From Laburnicola sp. R22_1 (lineage: Eukaryota > Ascomycota > Dothideomycetes > Pleosporales > Didymosphaeriaceae): 64,000 bases of DNA. Positions 1-9,751 of this stretch are shown piece after piece (the first letter of the stretch is position 1; each line of letters opens with the position of its first letter). The stretch spans positions 1 to 64,000 of the forward strand of contig JACONQ010000016.1 in the NCBI GenBank assembly GCA_014281115.1. The letters are read 5' to 3'. A program made the translations under genes and the position numbers. Below the pieces are notes generated by a model. That model worked only from the letters and a program-made list of their open reading frames with translations. It was not told the DNA's origin and made no database searches.

Positions 1-37
1 TTAAAAGGATTCATTCCCACGGTAACACCAGCACCTA

Positions 38-213
38 CCCTAACCCTAACCCTAACCCTAACCCTAACCCTAACCCTAACCCTAACCCTAACCCTAACCC
101 TAACCCTAACCCTAACCCTAACCCTAACCCTAACCCTAACCCTAACCCTAACCCTAACCCTAACCCTAACCCTAACCCTAACCCTAACCCTAACCCTAAC
201 CCTAACCCTAACC
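38..213. repeat. telomeric repeat array (CCCTAA)n
   Basis: About 29 uninterrupted CCCTAA units in C-strand orientation, so the chromosome end lies to the left of base 1. The first 37 bases are not telomeric and may be adaptor, assembly residue or a variant terminal sequence. The array ends cleanly at the left inverted repeat of the adjacent subtelomeric unit. CCCTAA/TTAGGG is the usual telomere repeat of filamentous ascomycetes. Confidence 0.97.
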
Positions 214-214
214 G

Positions 215-1806
215 CTATAGAAAAGTGCAGCGCCCAGACTGTAGCAGCTGACTCAGCCGTCCGCAACCGCAACCAGCGTCCCAACCCACACAGCTCCCCG
301 CACGTGATCCATCACACTCTCGACGTCCCAACGCAACATCCGAACCTACACCCAACCGCCGTTTCCAACCACCGCTTCCTACCCTCTGCATGCCACAACC
401 CTCCCAGGGCACCCGCGGCGCGTAAACCATCCGCGCACCTATCCATGCCCGCAACGTACCCGTACTTCGTCTGACTACCTCCACCGTCGCGCCCTACCCA
501 CACGCTCTCCACCGCCCCTCCCCATTACCGTGCTTCTCGCACTGTTTACCTACGACACGAGCCCACTACCCTCTACCCAGACCACACGGCGCACCTTACA
601 CGCCTGCACGCACGACACCTCACCTTGCCACCGCAGCAACTACTCCACTCGCTCCCTACCAAACCGCAAACCGCCCGCCTCGCCCGCGCACACTGCCCAG
701 CCAAACCCCTGGGGTACCTGTCGAGCACCGCCCACACCGCAGGTGCCATCTCCTCCATCCGTCCTCCCACGCTCAGCCCGTGCTCCGCCGACGCTGAGCC
801 GCACCCCTACTTGTCCCCTCCCACGCGTCCTCCGACGTCCATGCCACCGAATCCTGACCGCTCGCCGCGCCCTCCGCCGCCTCCTTGCCTGCCCGCACCT
901 GCGCCCCCAGCAGATAGCACAGCCACAAATCGCGCACCCCATCCAACTCGCCCAGGCTCCACGAGTCCGTCACCCGCACCCCGTCCCCCCACACCGCCGC
1001 CTCCGCTGCACCGTCCGCCGCCACGCGCACGAGGTAAAACGTGCACCCCTTACCCTCTCCGTGCTCCTCACAGAACGGCTCCGTCCGGCAACACTTCCCC
1101 TGGTACCTCGGCTCCTCGTCCGACACACGGAAACGCACCTCCCCTGCGCCCTGCACCGTGCCCGCGAGTACCTCCTTGCCCTCAGACGCCCTCTCCCCTG
1201 CTGACTCAGCTCCGCTCGCACCCTGCCCTCGCTCACCCGCATCGCCCGGCCTAACCACAGCCCCATCGCGCCTACGCCCCAGCCGGTTGTGCGGCGAACG
1301 CCCACGTTCATTACGCATCCTTGCGCACACCGCACTCCGTGCTCTGCAAAACCGCGCCGCCGCAGACGGGAACCCGTCCCCTATATACCTACCTTCCCGG
1401 TCTCACTGCACGTGAGGTAAGCACTACGTGACCCAGTCCACTGCGCAGTCCCCCACCACCCGGGGACCTACCCACGCACGCTCCCTGCACGTAGCGTCGG
1501 GGGGCGCCGACACGGTCCACTGCGCACTCCCCCTGGGGACCGTGGCCAACCAACATCATGCAACTCCCGCGCCACGCCTGCTGCACGGTGTCCCCCGTGC
1601 CCGTTGCTTACCAACAGACATGTCTGCCTAGCAGCCCGAAACCCGCTCTCGGGGTCCTGGTGTGCTAGGCCTGTCCAGCCAGGTGCCGTACGACCCGACC
1701 TCCGTCCAATCACTCCGTTCCCCCGTTCCACTACGCCCCTCCGGGCCCGACATGCTTACTAGACAGAAAACGCACTAGCTGCGCACAGTGCTACACTTTT
1801 CTATAG
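215..1806. mobile_element. subtelomeric unit with terminal inverted repeats
   Basis: A C-rich block of about 1.6 kb is bounded by inverted repeats at 215-231 and 1790-1806. The outer 13 bases (CTATAGAAAAGTG) match exactly and 16 of 17 match overall. The left end abuts the telomere array. Just outside the right end, at 1811-1819, is AACCCTAAC, which equals one and a half telomere units. Strand composition is strongly skewed, with C on the plus strand and G on the minus strand. The bracketing suggests a unit inserted into or added onto telomeric repeats. It carries no transposase that I recognise, and it could instead be a conserved telomere-associated sequence whose ends are similar by descent. 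Confidence 0.5.
773..1330 (-). CDS. hypothetical subtelomeric protein, Cys-containing
   Basis: This 185-residue open frame runs on the G-rich strand toward the telomere. Residues from about 65 to 145 look protein-like: a short cluster with three cysteines and a histidine (KCCRTEPFCEEHG, then GC), followed by hydrophobic, tryptophan-bearing sequence (SWSLGELDGVRDLWLCYLLG). The first 60 residues are low-complexity Arg/Gly/Glu, as expected when GC-rich DNA is translated. I do not recognise a family. It could be a remnant of a telomere-linked gene, or a chance frame in GC-rich DNA. Several overlapping frames exist on both strands, so coding status is uncertain. Confidence 0.25.
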   Translation of the reverse strand: MCARMRNERGRSPHNRLGRRRDGAVVRPGDAGERGQGASGAESAGERASEGKEVLAGTVQGAGEVRFRVSDEEPRYQGKCCRTEPFCEEHGEGKGCTFYLVRVAADGAAEAAVWGDGVRVTDSWSLGELDGVRDLWLCYLLGAQVRAGKEAAEGAASGQDSVAWTSEDAWEGTSRGAAQRRRSTG

Positions 1807-1810
1807 AAGG

Positions 1811-2807
1811 AACCCTAACTCATGTGTAGTAGTGCACAACTCACCCAACTCCAATCACACAGCAGGACGTGAATAAGAGACGCGGGCCACTTAGCATGGC
1901 GAAAAACGACCGTAAGCCGAACACCTTGCCAAGCATTGGCGACAGTGTGTCCTACCAATCTGCCTGACGAATCTATGCTTATGTGATTTTGTCCAAATGA
2001 TTGCCTTTCGCTTTCATGAATGTTGTTCACATGCTCTCCTAAAACACTCACTTATTCTTGTAAAGGCACTGGTTGTCCCGAAATGCCGTCTAACTTCGCT
2101 TCACGAATCGCGTATTACTAACTCCCACACGAGTATTCGGCATAATGCAATCCCTTTCAGTGATTGTGATAGCAATGCGTCGTTTGATAAGACCCATTGG
2201 GGGCCGATACGGCTATTATGGCGAGTAGCTCAAGCAGAAGCCTTCGAGGCGAAACATGTGTAGACTGCCTGACGAGCAACATGAGATAATCCGCACGAGC
2301 AGTCTAGATGCCTATCGACGGCCTGTGCATTCCTTCCCTATACAGGGACTGAAACTTGAGGCTTAAACTGTGAGCATTACGCCACAGTTCGAACTACTCC
2401 AAGGACCGAGCGTATGTATAGGGTGAAGATTGTGATCCTACCACGCGGCGCGGGCGCCACGGACTCATCAAACTTGCCTTCTCAGGAATATCCGGCCCAA
2501 ACAGGCATTGACTTCACGGTCTTCATTCCAGAAAAGTACTCGCGGATGGCGCAATCTAGATGAGGCGTTGGGGCTGTTATGTCAACATTCGCGTGTTGCT
2601 GTCTCAGCCTCAAGGCTCGTGTCTTCCGTATAGCGAAGCTTTGATCATGATGAGGTGTGGAATTTCACGGGCAGACAATGCGAGTGCCTAATGCTACCAC
2701 ACATACTTAAGAAGTCCCCTGATCGCGCCGAAGCAACAGCGACAACAGCTCCGACAGCAGTATGATCTTCTCATCCATCTTTGACATTTTAGATTTCCAC
2801 GTACACG
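1811..2807. other. intergenic, no gene seen
   Basis: Normal-composition sequence between the subtelomeric unit and the haloperoxidase gene. It starts with the interstitial telomere-like AACCCTAAC. Short open frames occur, but none has recognisable composition or motifs. Confidence 0.6.
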
Positions 2808-3696
2808 ATGTATTTTCTCAGTTCGTTGTTTTCCTTCCTCTGGCTCGCTGCAATTGCGAAGGCCGGTGGCATCGACTTCACAAACTGGGCCCCTCCAGGT
2901 CCAGGCGATGTCCGAGGCCCATGTCCAGCTATGAATAGCATGGCAAATCACCACATCATTCCACACAATGGAATGAACCTTACGGTTCCTATGCTTGCCG
3001 ATGCTTTGATGGGAACCTTCAACCTCAGTCCAGAGATGGGGACAATCGTCGCGACAATCGGGCTTGCTACTGCCCCTGACCCATCAGTCGGCTTCTTCAA
3101 CCTGAACCATCTCAACAAGCACAACGCGTTCGAGCACGATGCCTCGCTCTCCCGTGTGGACTATTACTTTAGCGGCGATGCTGGAGTCGCAAAGTTCGAC
3201 AATGCGACCTTCACCCGTTGGTTCTCTCACTTCGACGGCCTGGAATACATCGACATCGAAATCGCGGCCAAGGCCCGATATGCCCAGGTCCAGTATTCGC
3301 GCGAGCATACTCCGGGGTTCACATATCTTGAGCAGCATCGCATCACCAGTTATGCTGAGACTATCAAGTATTTCAAGACCATGGTTGATTCGACAGGCAA
3401 GTGCAAGAAGGACTTTGTCAAGATTTTATTTGGTGAGTGAAATATGCTACACTGTGGATGCTTGAAACAATGCTGATGATTGGATAGAGCAGGAGAGGTT
3501 TCCCTTCAATGAGGGATGGCGTCCAGCGACCGAGCAGGTCTCGGGTTTCTTGATGGCAGACTTTGTCTTGCGAGAGGCTTTGGCGACACCTGAAAAGACG
3601 AGCTGGTTTGGCGAGACGCCACAGGACAATTTCACGACTCATGATGTGCCTACCAAGTGTACAGCTAGTTGTAGAAGCACTTGTCTACGAGGTTGA
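2808..3696 (+). CDS. heme haloperoxidase / short unspecific peroxygenase
   Basis: Two exons, 2808-3432 and 3488-3696, separated by a 55-nt intron (GTGAGT donor, TAG acceptor). They encode 277 residues. Residues 1-19 form a secretion signal. The proximal heme-thiolate motif PCP lies at residues 38-40 (Cys39), followed by NSMANHH. The distal-side EHD motif is at 109-111, as in the short-type chloroperoxidase/peroxygenase family, where these residues bind heme and perform acid-base catalysis. Family members are secreted and use hydrogen peroxide to oxygenate or halogenate organic substrates. Length suits the short class. The C-terminus has four closely spaced cysteines (KCTASCRSTC). No lesion is visible. 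The actual substrate cannot be told from sequence. Confidence 0.9.
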
Positions 3697-4001
3697 TAGC
3701 TACATTAAGGAAGTGGAGCGTAAGTCGTATCGCGACGGTCTGCTTGACATGGCTTAGAGCTTGGAACTTTTTGTCTCTTTGTGTCATCCTTTTAACATAT
3801 CCATTACTATTGACTGGCTGTTTTTGCTACCTAGAACAAATGCAACATGTCGACATAATATTCTTTCAGCTTTCCTATGTGCATCTTTACACTTGTAAAA
3901 GTTGAAAATCTTGAAGATGAGGTTGGACATCAATATATCTACAGTCCAATATTAAGAAATACAATACATCTGCCTTCTCTATACCATATCGTGGAAACAA
4001 T
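3697..4001. other. intergenic, no gene seen
   Basis: Gap between the 3' end of the haloperoxidase gene and the 3' end of the oppositely oriented DUF7580-like pseudogene. It presumably holds both 3' ends, but I see no distinct signal. Confidence 0.5.
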
Positions 4002-5776
4002 TTAACTGATTTCTTGACTCAATTCAACTGGATTCAGGTAGGAACAACACCTCTCAAGTGGGCCGACCACCTTGTCGTATACGAGGCGTCTCCATTCTTC
4101 GGTATGGGGTACTGTCCGACTCTCAACCATACACCATGATGTCGCATCCGCGAAGTCTGGTCCGCCCTCGTCAGCTACAACTCTCAACCATCCCAAGGCG
4201 ACAGGCTGGTCGAAGAATGGGTTTAATCCCAGATTGGTAGATGAATACTTTTGTTGATTGGGATGTTGTTTGACCAGGGTCCCAAAACAAATTTCAAGGA
4301 GGAGTATGCCTAGAAAGGGGATAAGATTGAAACCCCAAGTGCTGTCTGTGTAAAGAGTGCCTGGTTCGGCACATTTGCGAGCAATGTATGGCTTATCTAG
4401 AAGCACTTTAGAGTCGCCCTGGGCTTCTATAGGAAAGCATATATCGCATCGGTCCCAAAATGAGGAAGGAAGCTAAGTGGAGTCGCCTTGTTGCACAAAG
4501 GACGTTGCGATTGTGAGCGCAAGGCTATAGCTCTTCCGATGTGTGAGAAGTGTGATATTCTGCTGCCGAAGAATATCATAGAGACTGACAGATGCACTAG
4601 TAGAGAAATCAATGTCTTCGAGCGATGTTGAATGAATGTAATATCGCTTATGATCATCCTCCAGATAGCTATAAGACGCAAAAAATTTAGGCTCCAAGGT
4701 TTGACATAGGTATTTGATTTTTTCCTTTGGGGCACTCAAACCAGTTGATGCTGCAGTTCTCTCCCGTCTGGGCTGATGACTGGCGTCACGGAGAATTTGG
4801 ATGGTCCTAAACCCGGTCTCTTCAACTGGCACATCCGCAAGTTTGATGTGCACCTAGCGCATAGCCTATCCTAGATTAATTCCCAAAGTTCCTAGAGCTC
4901 TATTAATAAAGATAAGGTCAGATTTTATTTCTCGTCCTAGTTCTAACTGTAAGAGTATGTTTGCGAGGTAATAATGCGCACATCTATAATTTAAAGCATA
5001 GTAGAGGGCGCGGTACAGACAATCAGCATAACGCGATATAGTTAACAATTGCATCAACACTGCTCCAAGTAGTTCTTAAGCCCTCAAGCGTTGATAAGCG
5101 ACTACTTATAGTAAGAAGATTCTCCAGACGCTTGTTAATATCTTTAAGCTCTCTAAACAGCTCCTTACGCTTTGCTTCGCCCAGGGCAAACTTAGCGCGA
5201 TCAAGTTAGTATTTGCGAGTAGATTCTCCAGATGCTTTGCTAAGGTTCTTCATACCAGGCAGTGGTTTGGCCTTTAGCTTATTGTCGGTTAATGGGATAA
5301 ATATTATAATATTTCTCCAAAGAATTTATACCTTTTCCTTAACCAAACTCTTTTACATCTCAGTGTCATCTACTGCAAGCTCATCGTTCAGTTCTTCCAT
5401 AACTCTCCTTATCTGTCCCATTGTTTCAACATATAGTTCTTACGAATCTCGCAATCTAGCCTCCAGTTAGGTCTGGATATCCCGCTCACGCCATGCGTCG
5501 CCTCCAGGGGCTAGACAACAATTTCTCTATTTATGTCTTCTCGGCAACCAATGGCAGAAGAAGCTCTTGGAGGTTGCGGCGGTACATTAGACGGTGAAAT
5601 TTGTTCTTGAGGCTGTGTACTTTGAAGGCTGAGCGGATCTCCCACCAAAAGCCCCCTACGCGCGCGATTGCTTGATACTTATCTAGGGCACTGATGGCGA
5701 TTGGGAATGCACCAAGAACAATACCGGCGATCTTGAAGCCCGCCATCGAGGTCGTGAACGCGTTTGAATGACCCAC
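4002..5776 (-). pseudogene. decayed DUF7580-like fungal protein gene
   Basis: A single ancestral gene is readable across several disrupted frames. The N-terminus at 5776-5531 begins with MAGFKIAGIVLGAFPIAISALDKY, a hydrophobic start followed by a helix (FHRLMYRRNLQELLLPLV) typical of a common fungal family annotated as DUF7580, of unknown function. Downstream the frame meets stops and one shift near 5480-5500. The matching pieces GGDAWRERDIQ, then LEARLRD, then VMEELNDELAVDD continue in order. The C-terminal block 4853-4002 is one frame broken only by TAG at 4473-4475, where the family has Trp (SLALTIATSFVQQ..., then LPSSFWDRCDICF). Most lesions read as C-to-T or G-to-A. The whole is non-functional unless heavily edited. 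Confidence 0.65.
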
Positions 5777-6014
5777 ATATTATTAATAAAGACCAGTAGT
5801 GCGCAAGGGGGGTTGGTGAATTAATGTTAAAACTAGCACCAGCAGAGAATTATAATCAAAACTACATTACCGGACAAAACCAACTCTCTATTTCTAACAA
5901 GGGGAGACATCGTGAAAGTCAATCAAGACAGCACCGAGGAAAAAAGAAAAGACACCTAGTAGCCCCTAAACCCATGGGAATTCAAAGTCATTGCCATGCA
6001 GGTAGCTTGCGACA

Positions 6015-8266
6015 TTATCGTACTAGTTCCCATGCCCTAGTCCGATAACGCAGCTGCGGCTGCAACATTCGCGGCGGCAAATTCTTAAACTCAAACTCCC
6101 TCATGAGAATCGCCATGTCGTAGATATCATGTGTCCCCACGAGGAAGAGAAAGGAGGCCGCTATCGTCCACGCAATCCTAGCCGCCAAGGGCAGCTCGAA
6201 CTTGACCCACGCGAGCGGAAGCACCCAGCACGGCGTGCCGGCCAGGCACGCTGAGATAGGCATCATAATGCGTGCGTCCCGTCTGAACAGCGACTGCAAG
6301 TCCCGCCAGAGCAGGACGGCGAGGTACAGAGCGCAGAATGACGTCCATGCCACCCTCGTTTGGTATTCGATGCCCGGTGGAGCCCATAGCACGCAAATAG
6401 CGGCGATCGCCAGGATGATGGACAACGTGGTGTAGCGCGAATGATACAGGAACTGGTGCCGGATAGGAGCTAGCAAGAGATCCGAGGCAGATGCGTCAAG
6501 AGGAATGGGGCCAATTCGTCCGCTCTTGTCGTATTTGACCCGTATCGACCAATGGATGTAGCCACGCTTGCATGCCTTCATCCACTCAGTGCTGATCAGG
6601 AAGCGGAGGGCGTACGCGCCGACAACCAGAGCGCTGGCGGTGACGACCCACCAATATAGTGGCACGCCATCCTGGAACTCCTAAACAATACTTAGAACGA
6701 ACTATCCCTGGACTATAATAAGAACCACCTACCGTCATTTCCATTCCGAAGATGGATGTCGAAAAGCTGAGAGGTATAAACAGGAACGCAAGCTCAGTAA
6801 GCCTCTTTACGGCAGCCGCCTCCTGGAGCTGCCTTCGTGTCTCGATAATGTTGAAGCCCCAATTCAGGCCTTGCCTTGCCTCATTGACAACGTCCTCATC
6901 GCGCCGAACCATTTCTTTGAGGACCCGAAGACGTTTGGTGTCGGGAGTATCGAGCTCACCATCAATCTTGAATGCGATGAGCGACCCTAGTGCAAACGAA
7001 GGCACATGCGGGGAGTCTGAAACCGTGCAGACCATCCGCAGGGTGTCGATGGCGCGATGGAGCATTGGCGCAGACTCTGTGATGTCCGAAAAGCATCTAC
7101 TCCAGTGGTTGTCTTGTAAGCTTCGCGCGGTAGCATCGCGGTCCCTTGCCGTAGCTCGGATATTTTGTGCGGCTTTTCGCCACAGCCAAAGAATCTTCAA
7201 GCAGTCCCGTTGGGCTATATCCAGTAGTACCGGCGCGATAAATTGTGGTAAAGGCTCAAATTGTGGGCCTTCTCCGTCGGGCTGGGCACTCCTCAGGATG
7301 GCATCCCATATGGCGTCGAGAGTCCAGTACCCTGTGGGATACTCTCCTGTGGTGAACCGATCCAAAGGATCCATCGGCCGTTCACTTGACCAGTTATACG
7401 GCTCAACAGGCCCTTTACCAGGTGGTTGAAGGGGATGAAGGGGTCGGCCATCCGTAAGGATAATTACTGCATTAATTTCACGTCAATAATCATCCATATG
7501 GAGGCTGTTATCGATGCATACCTGTGACAGGGCGTGCCTTGGGGACGAAATACACCGACACTTGTTCATCCACGCCCCCCCAATCATCCACAGTGGCAAC
7601 CGTCGGAAGAGTTTGCCGATTCCTCCGCCAGCCGCGCGTATTGCCAAAAATCCTGATCCTTCGTTTAGGAGTCGGGCCGGGTCCCGGGTTTGCGAAGTCC
7701 AACAGGACACGGTCTACCATGCGTATTGGATGGCACCACCTCAAGCCGAAGAAGGTCCTCTCGATATGTGACGTATTCCATGAGCTAGGATCGTCATACT
7801 CATCCGTTGAGTGCTGGTGAAAGAATTCTCCGTCAAGGTTGTACACGGAGAAAAGAAGCTCTCGCGCAGCTGTGGCGATGCCCTCCATGAAGATGATGCG
7901 GTGCTGAGGACTTGGTCTGGCGAATAAACATTGCTCAAAATCGCGGACATCGTTGAAGATTCCGACCTCGTCAATGTGTGACAGGCATCTCATTGGTAAG
8001 ATGGCATTTTCCTGGTGTAAATTGACCTGCTTCATGCAAGGTAGCTCGCCTGGGTTTAGGAAGTCCATTATTGCGATCCGGGACGAGTGTTGAGAATCCG
8101 AGGTTGAGCCGTCTTCGAAAAGCTGACTACGATATGCCAGTAGTCTGGAACTCTGTTCGCTCTGCCCAGCCATGGTCAACAGAGATCGATTTTCACTCGA
8201 GCCGTCTCTCGGCAGTGGGGGCATCTCGATCTGGTCCTCCATGCTGTCATGGTTGTTTCGTGACAT
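6015..8266 (-). CDS. CorA-like Mg2+ transporter family membrane protein
   Basis: Three exons, 8266-7522, 7466-6733 and 6680-6015, joined across introns of 55 and 52 nt with consistent phases, give 714 residues. The N-terminal half (about 1-300) is soluble, with the Trp-rich pattern of the fungal CorA-like cytoplasmic domain. Near residues 475-495 is the hydrophobic helix AFLFIPLSFSTSIFGMEMT. Its end corresponds to the CorA GMN signature, with Glu in place of Asn. The second helix (LYWWVVTASALVVGAYALRF) follows the last intron. About four more hydrophobic segments occur in the C-terminal 200 residues, beyond the usual two helices. CorA proteins conduct Mg2+ as pentamers; the altered GMN makes ion specificity uncertain. 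Start chosen at the first Met of the open frame (MSRNNHDSMEDQIEMPP). Confidence 0.8.
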
Positions 8267-8514
8267 TCTGAATATATTCTGAATATTGAATGTGAATTCC
8301 GCTCCTGCGACAGACGTGACGTAATGCGGGGTCTAAATCGGACCAGTTTCAGCTCCAATTGCCAAGGCTTACGTCATCTCCCTAGTGCCATTAGGACCTA
8401 GTAGATCCGCGAAATTATGTAAGCCTAACTTTCTCCCTCTCTAACGCTCCCTCTAAAGCTTCTATCCCGTCTGCACGAACCGCCTCGATCATTCCAACAA
8501 CTCACTATCCGGCC

Positions 8515-9751
8515 ATGATGCAGATCCAACGTGTGCATGAATTGGATCATACGGAATTCGAAGGTGATCCCATTCAGAACTTGGGCAAGCCAATTACTCT
8601 GATAAAAAAGAAGGACAACAAACAACTTTACGCGATGCGAAGAGTCAAACGAGCGGAGCCTTTCGTTTTATCTCCGGCAGCAAAGGACATTCACCATCCA
8701 CACATAGCACATCTCGCATTCACGAACGAAATCTCTAATAACCTGTATCTTTACTCTCCTTTTATCAGCGGTGGACACCTGTTTAACTATTTGCAGAAAG
8801 CTCGGCAATTCGACGTTGACACGAGCAGAATTTATGCCGCCAAGATCATTTGCGCGTTGGAGTACCTGCATACTCTGGACATGTGCTGTTGGCTCAAAGC
8901 TGAAACATTATGCTTGATTCATTGGGTCACATCACACTGTGTGGCTTTGGACTTTTCCGACAACGTGATGGCACGCATCGAGACTGGAAAAGGCCAGAGT
9001 ATCCCGCCCTAGAAGTGCTTATGAACGACAAGTACAGCAAGGCCGCTGATTGGTGGACACTCGGCGTATTCCTATACGAGATGCTGACGGGCTTGCCGCC
9101 GTTCTATAGCGACGTGTTGGAAGACATTCGCAACAACATCATCTCAAAACCGCTGCACCTGCCTGAGTCAATGCACGCAAATGCCAAGGACATTTTGGTC
9201 CGCCTTCTTCGTCGGGATCCTGAACAGCAATTGGGTGTCAACGGAGCCTCTGAGTTCAAACAGCATGCCTTTTTCCAGGATCTAGATTGGCAGGAGATAA
9301 TTGAGCGAAGGACCGAACCTTCGTTTCAACCTGGCTATCGTGCGGGACCTTTTGAGCCTTATGGCGTCGATTATCCGCACATCCCTGAATTTGTGCAACC
9401 TGAGGAACCTACCACCGATGAGCATCGTCTTTCTGAGCCCGGAAACAAGGCACTGAATACAGGAACAGGGGCCAGAGTGGCTGTGAGTGTCGAAGAGAAT
9501 CCCAACGCACCTGCAGTCACGGATGAGAATATTGAGCTCGACACAACTGAACAAATACGCGCCGCACTTGAGGTTGCATTGAAGTCCGACCAAGAAGACA
9601 CAGTTGCGCACCTCCTCGAATCAAAAATAGATCTTAGCACACCCATCTTCGAGCATACGAGCGAGCGTACAACCATGCTCGCATGGGTTATTCGCCACGG
9701 GAGCCTCAACATGCTGACACGCATTCTCTCAAAAGCAGACGTTAAGAGCAG
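8515..9751 (+). pseudogene. AGC-like pseudokinase, 5' part of split pseudokinase-ankyrin gene
   Basis: Residues 1-130 cover the kinase N-lobe and early C-lobe; the frame then slips by one base in the A run at 8903-8905 and continues to 9751. Conserved catalytic positions are altered even after allowing for the slip. The VAIK lysine is Arg (YAMRRVKR), HRDLKPEN reads CCWLKAEN with no catalytic Asp, and DFG reads CGFG. The structural features persist: PEYPALEVL in place of APE, DWWTLGVFLYEMLTGLPPF, and an AGC-type C-terminal tail. This implies an ancestral pseudokinase rather than recent loss of activity. The tail leads into ankyrin-type helices (TMLAWVIRHGSLNMLTRILSKADV). The gene is cut at 9744-9751 by the hAT element and resumes at 12880. 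Confidence 0.75.
9744..9751. repeat. 8-bp target-site duplication, left copy
   Basis: AAGAGCAG immediately precedes the left inverted repeat of the hAT element and is repeated exactly at 12880-12887. Eight bases is the diagnostic duplication length for hAT transposons. Confidence 0.95.

Noticed and set aside
215..1254. Several overlapping long open frames on both strands of the subtelomeric unit
   Set aside because: High GC with strong strand skew leaves few stop codons; translations are mostly Pro/Arg/Gly/Thr-rich low-complexity text. Only the 773-1330 minus frame was kept, at low confidence.
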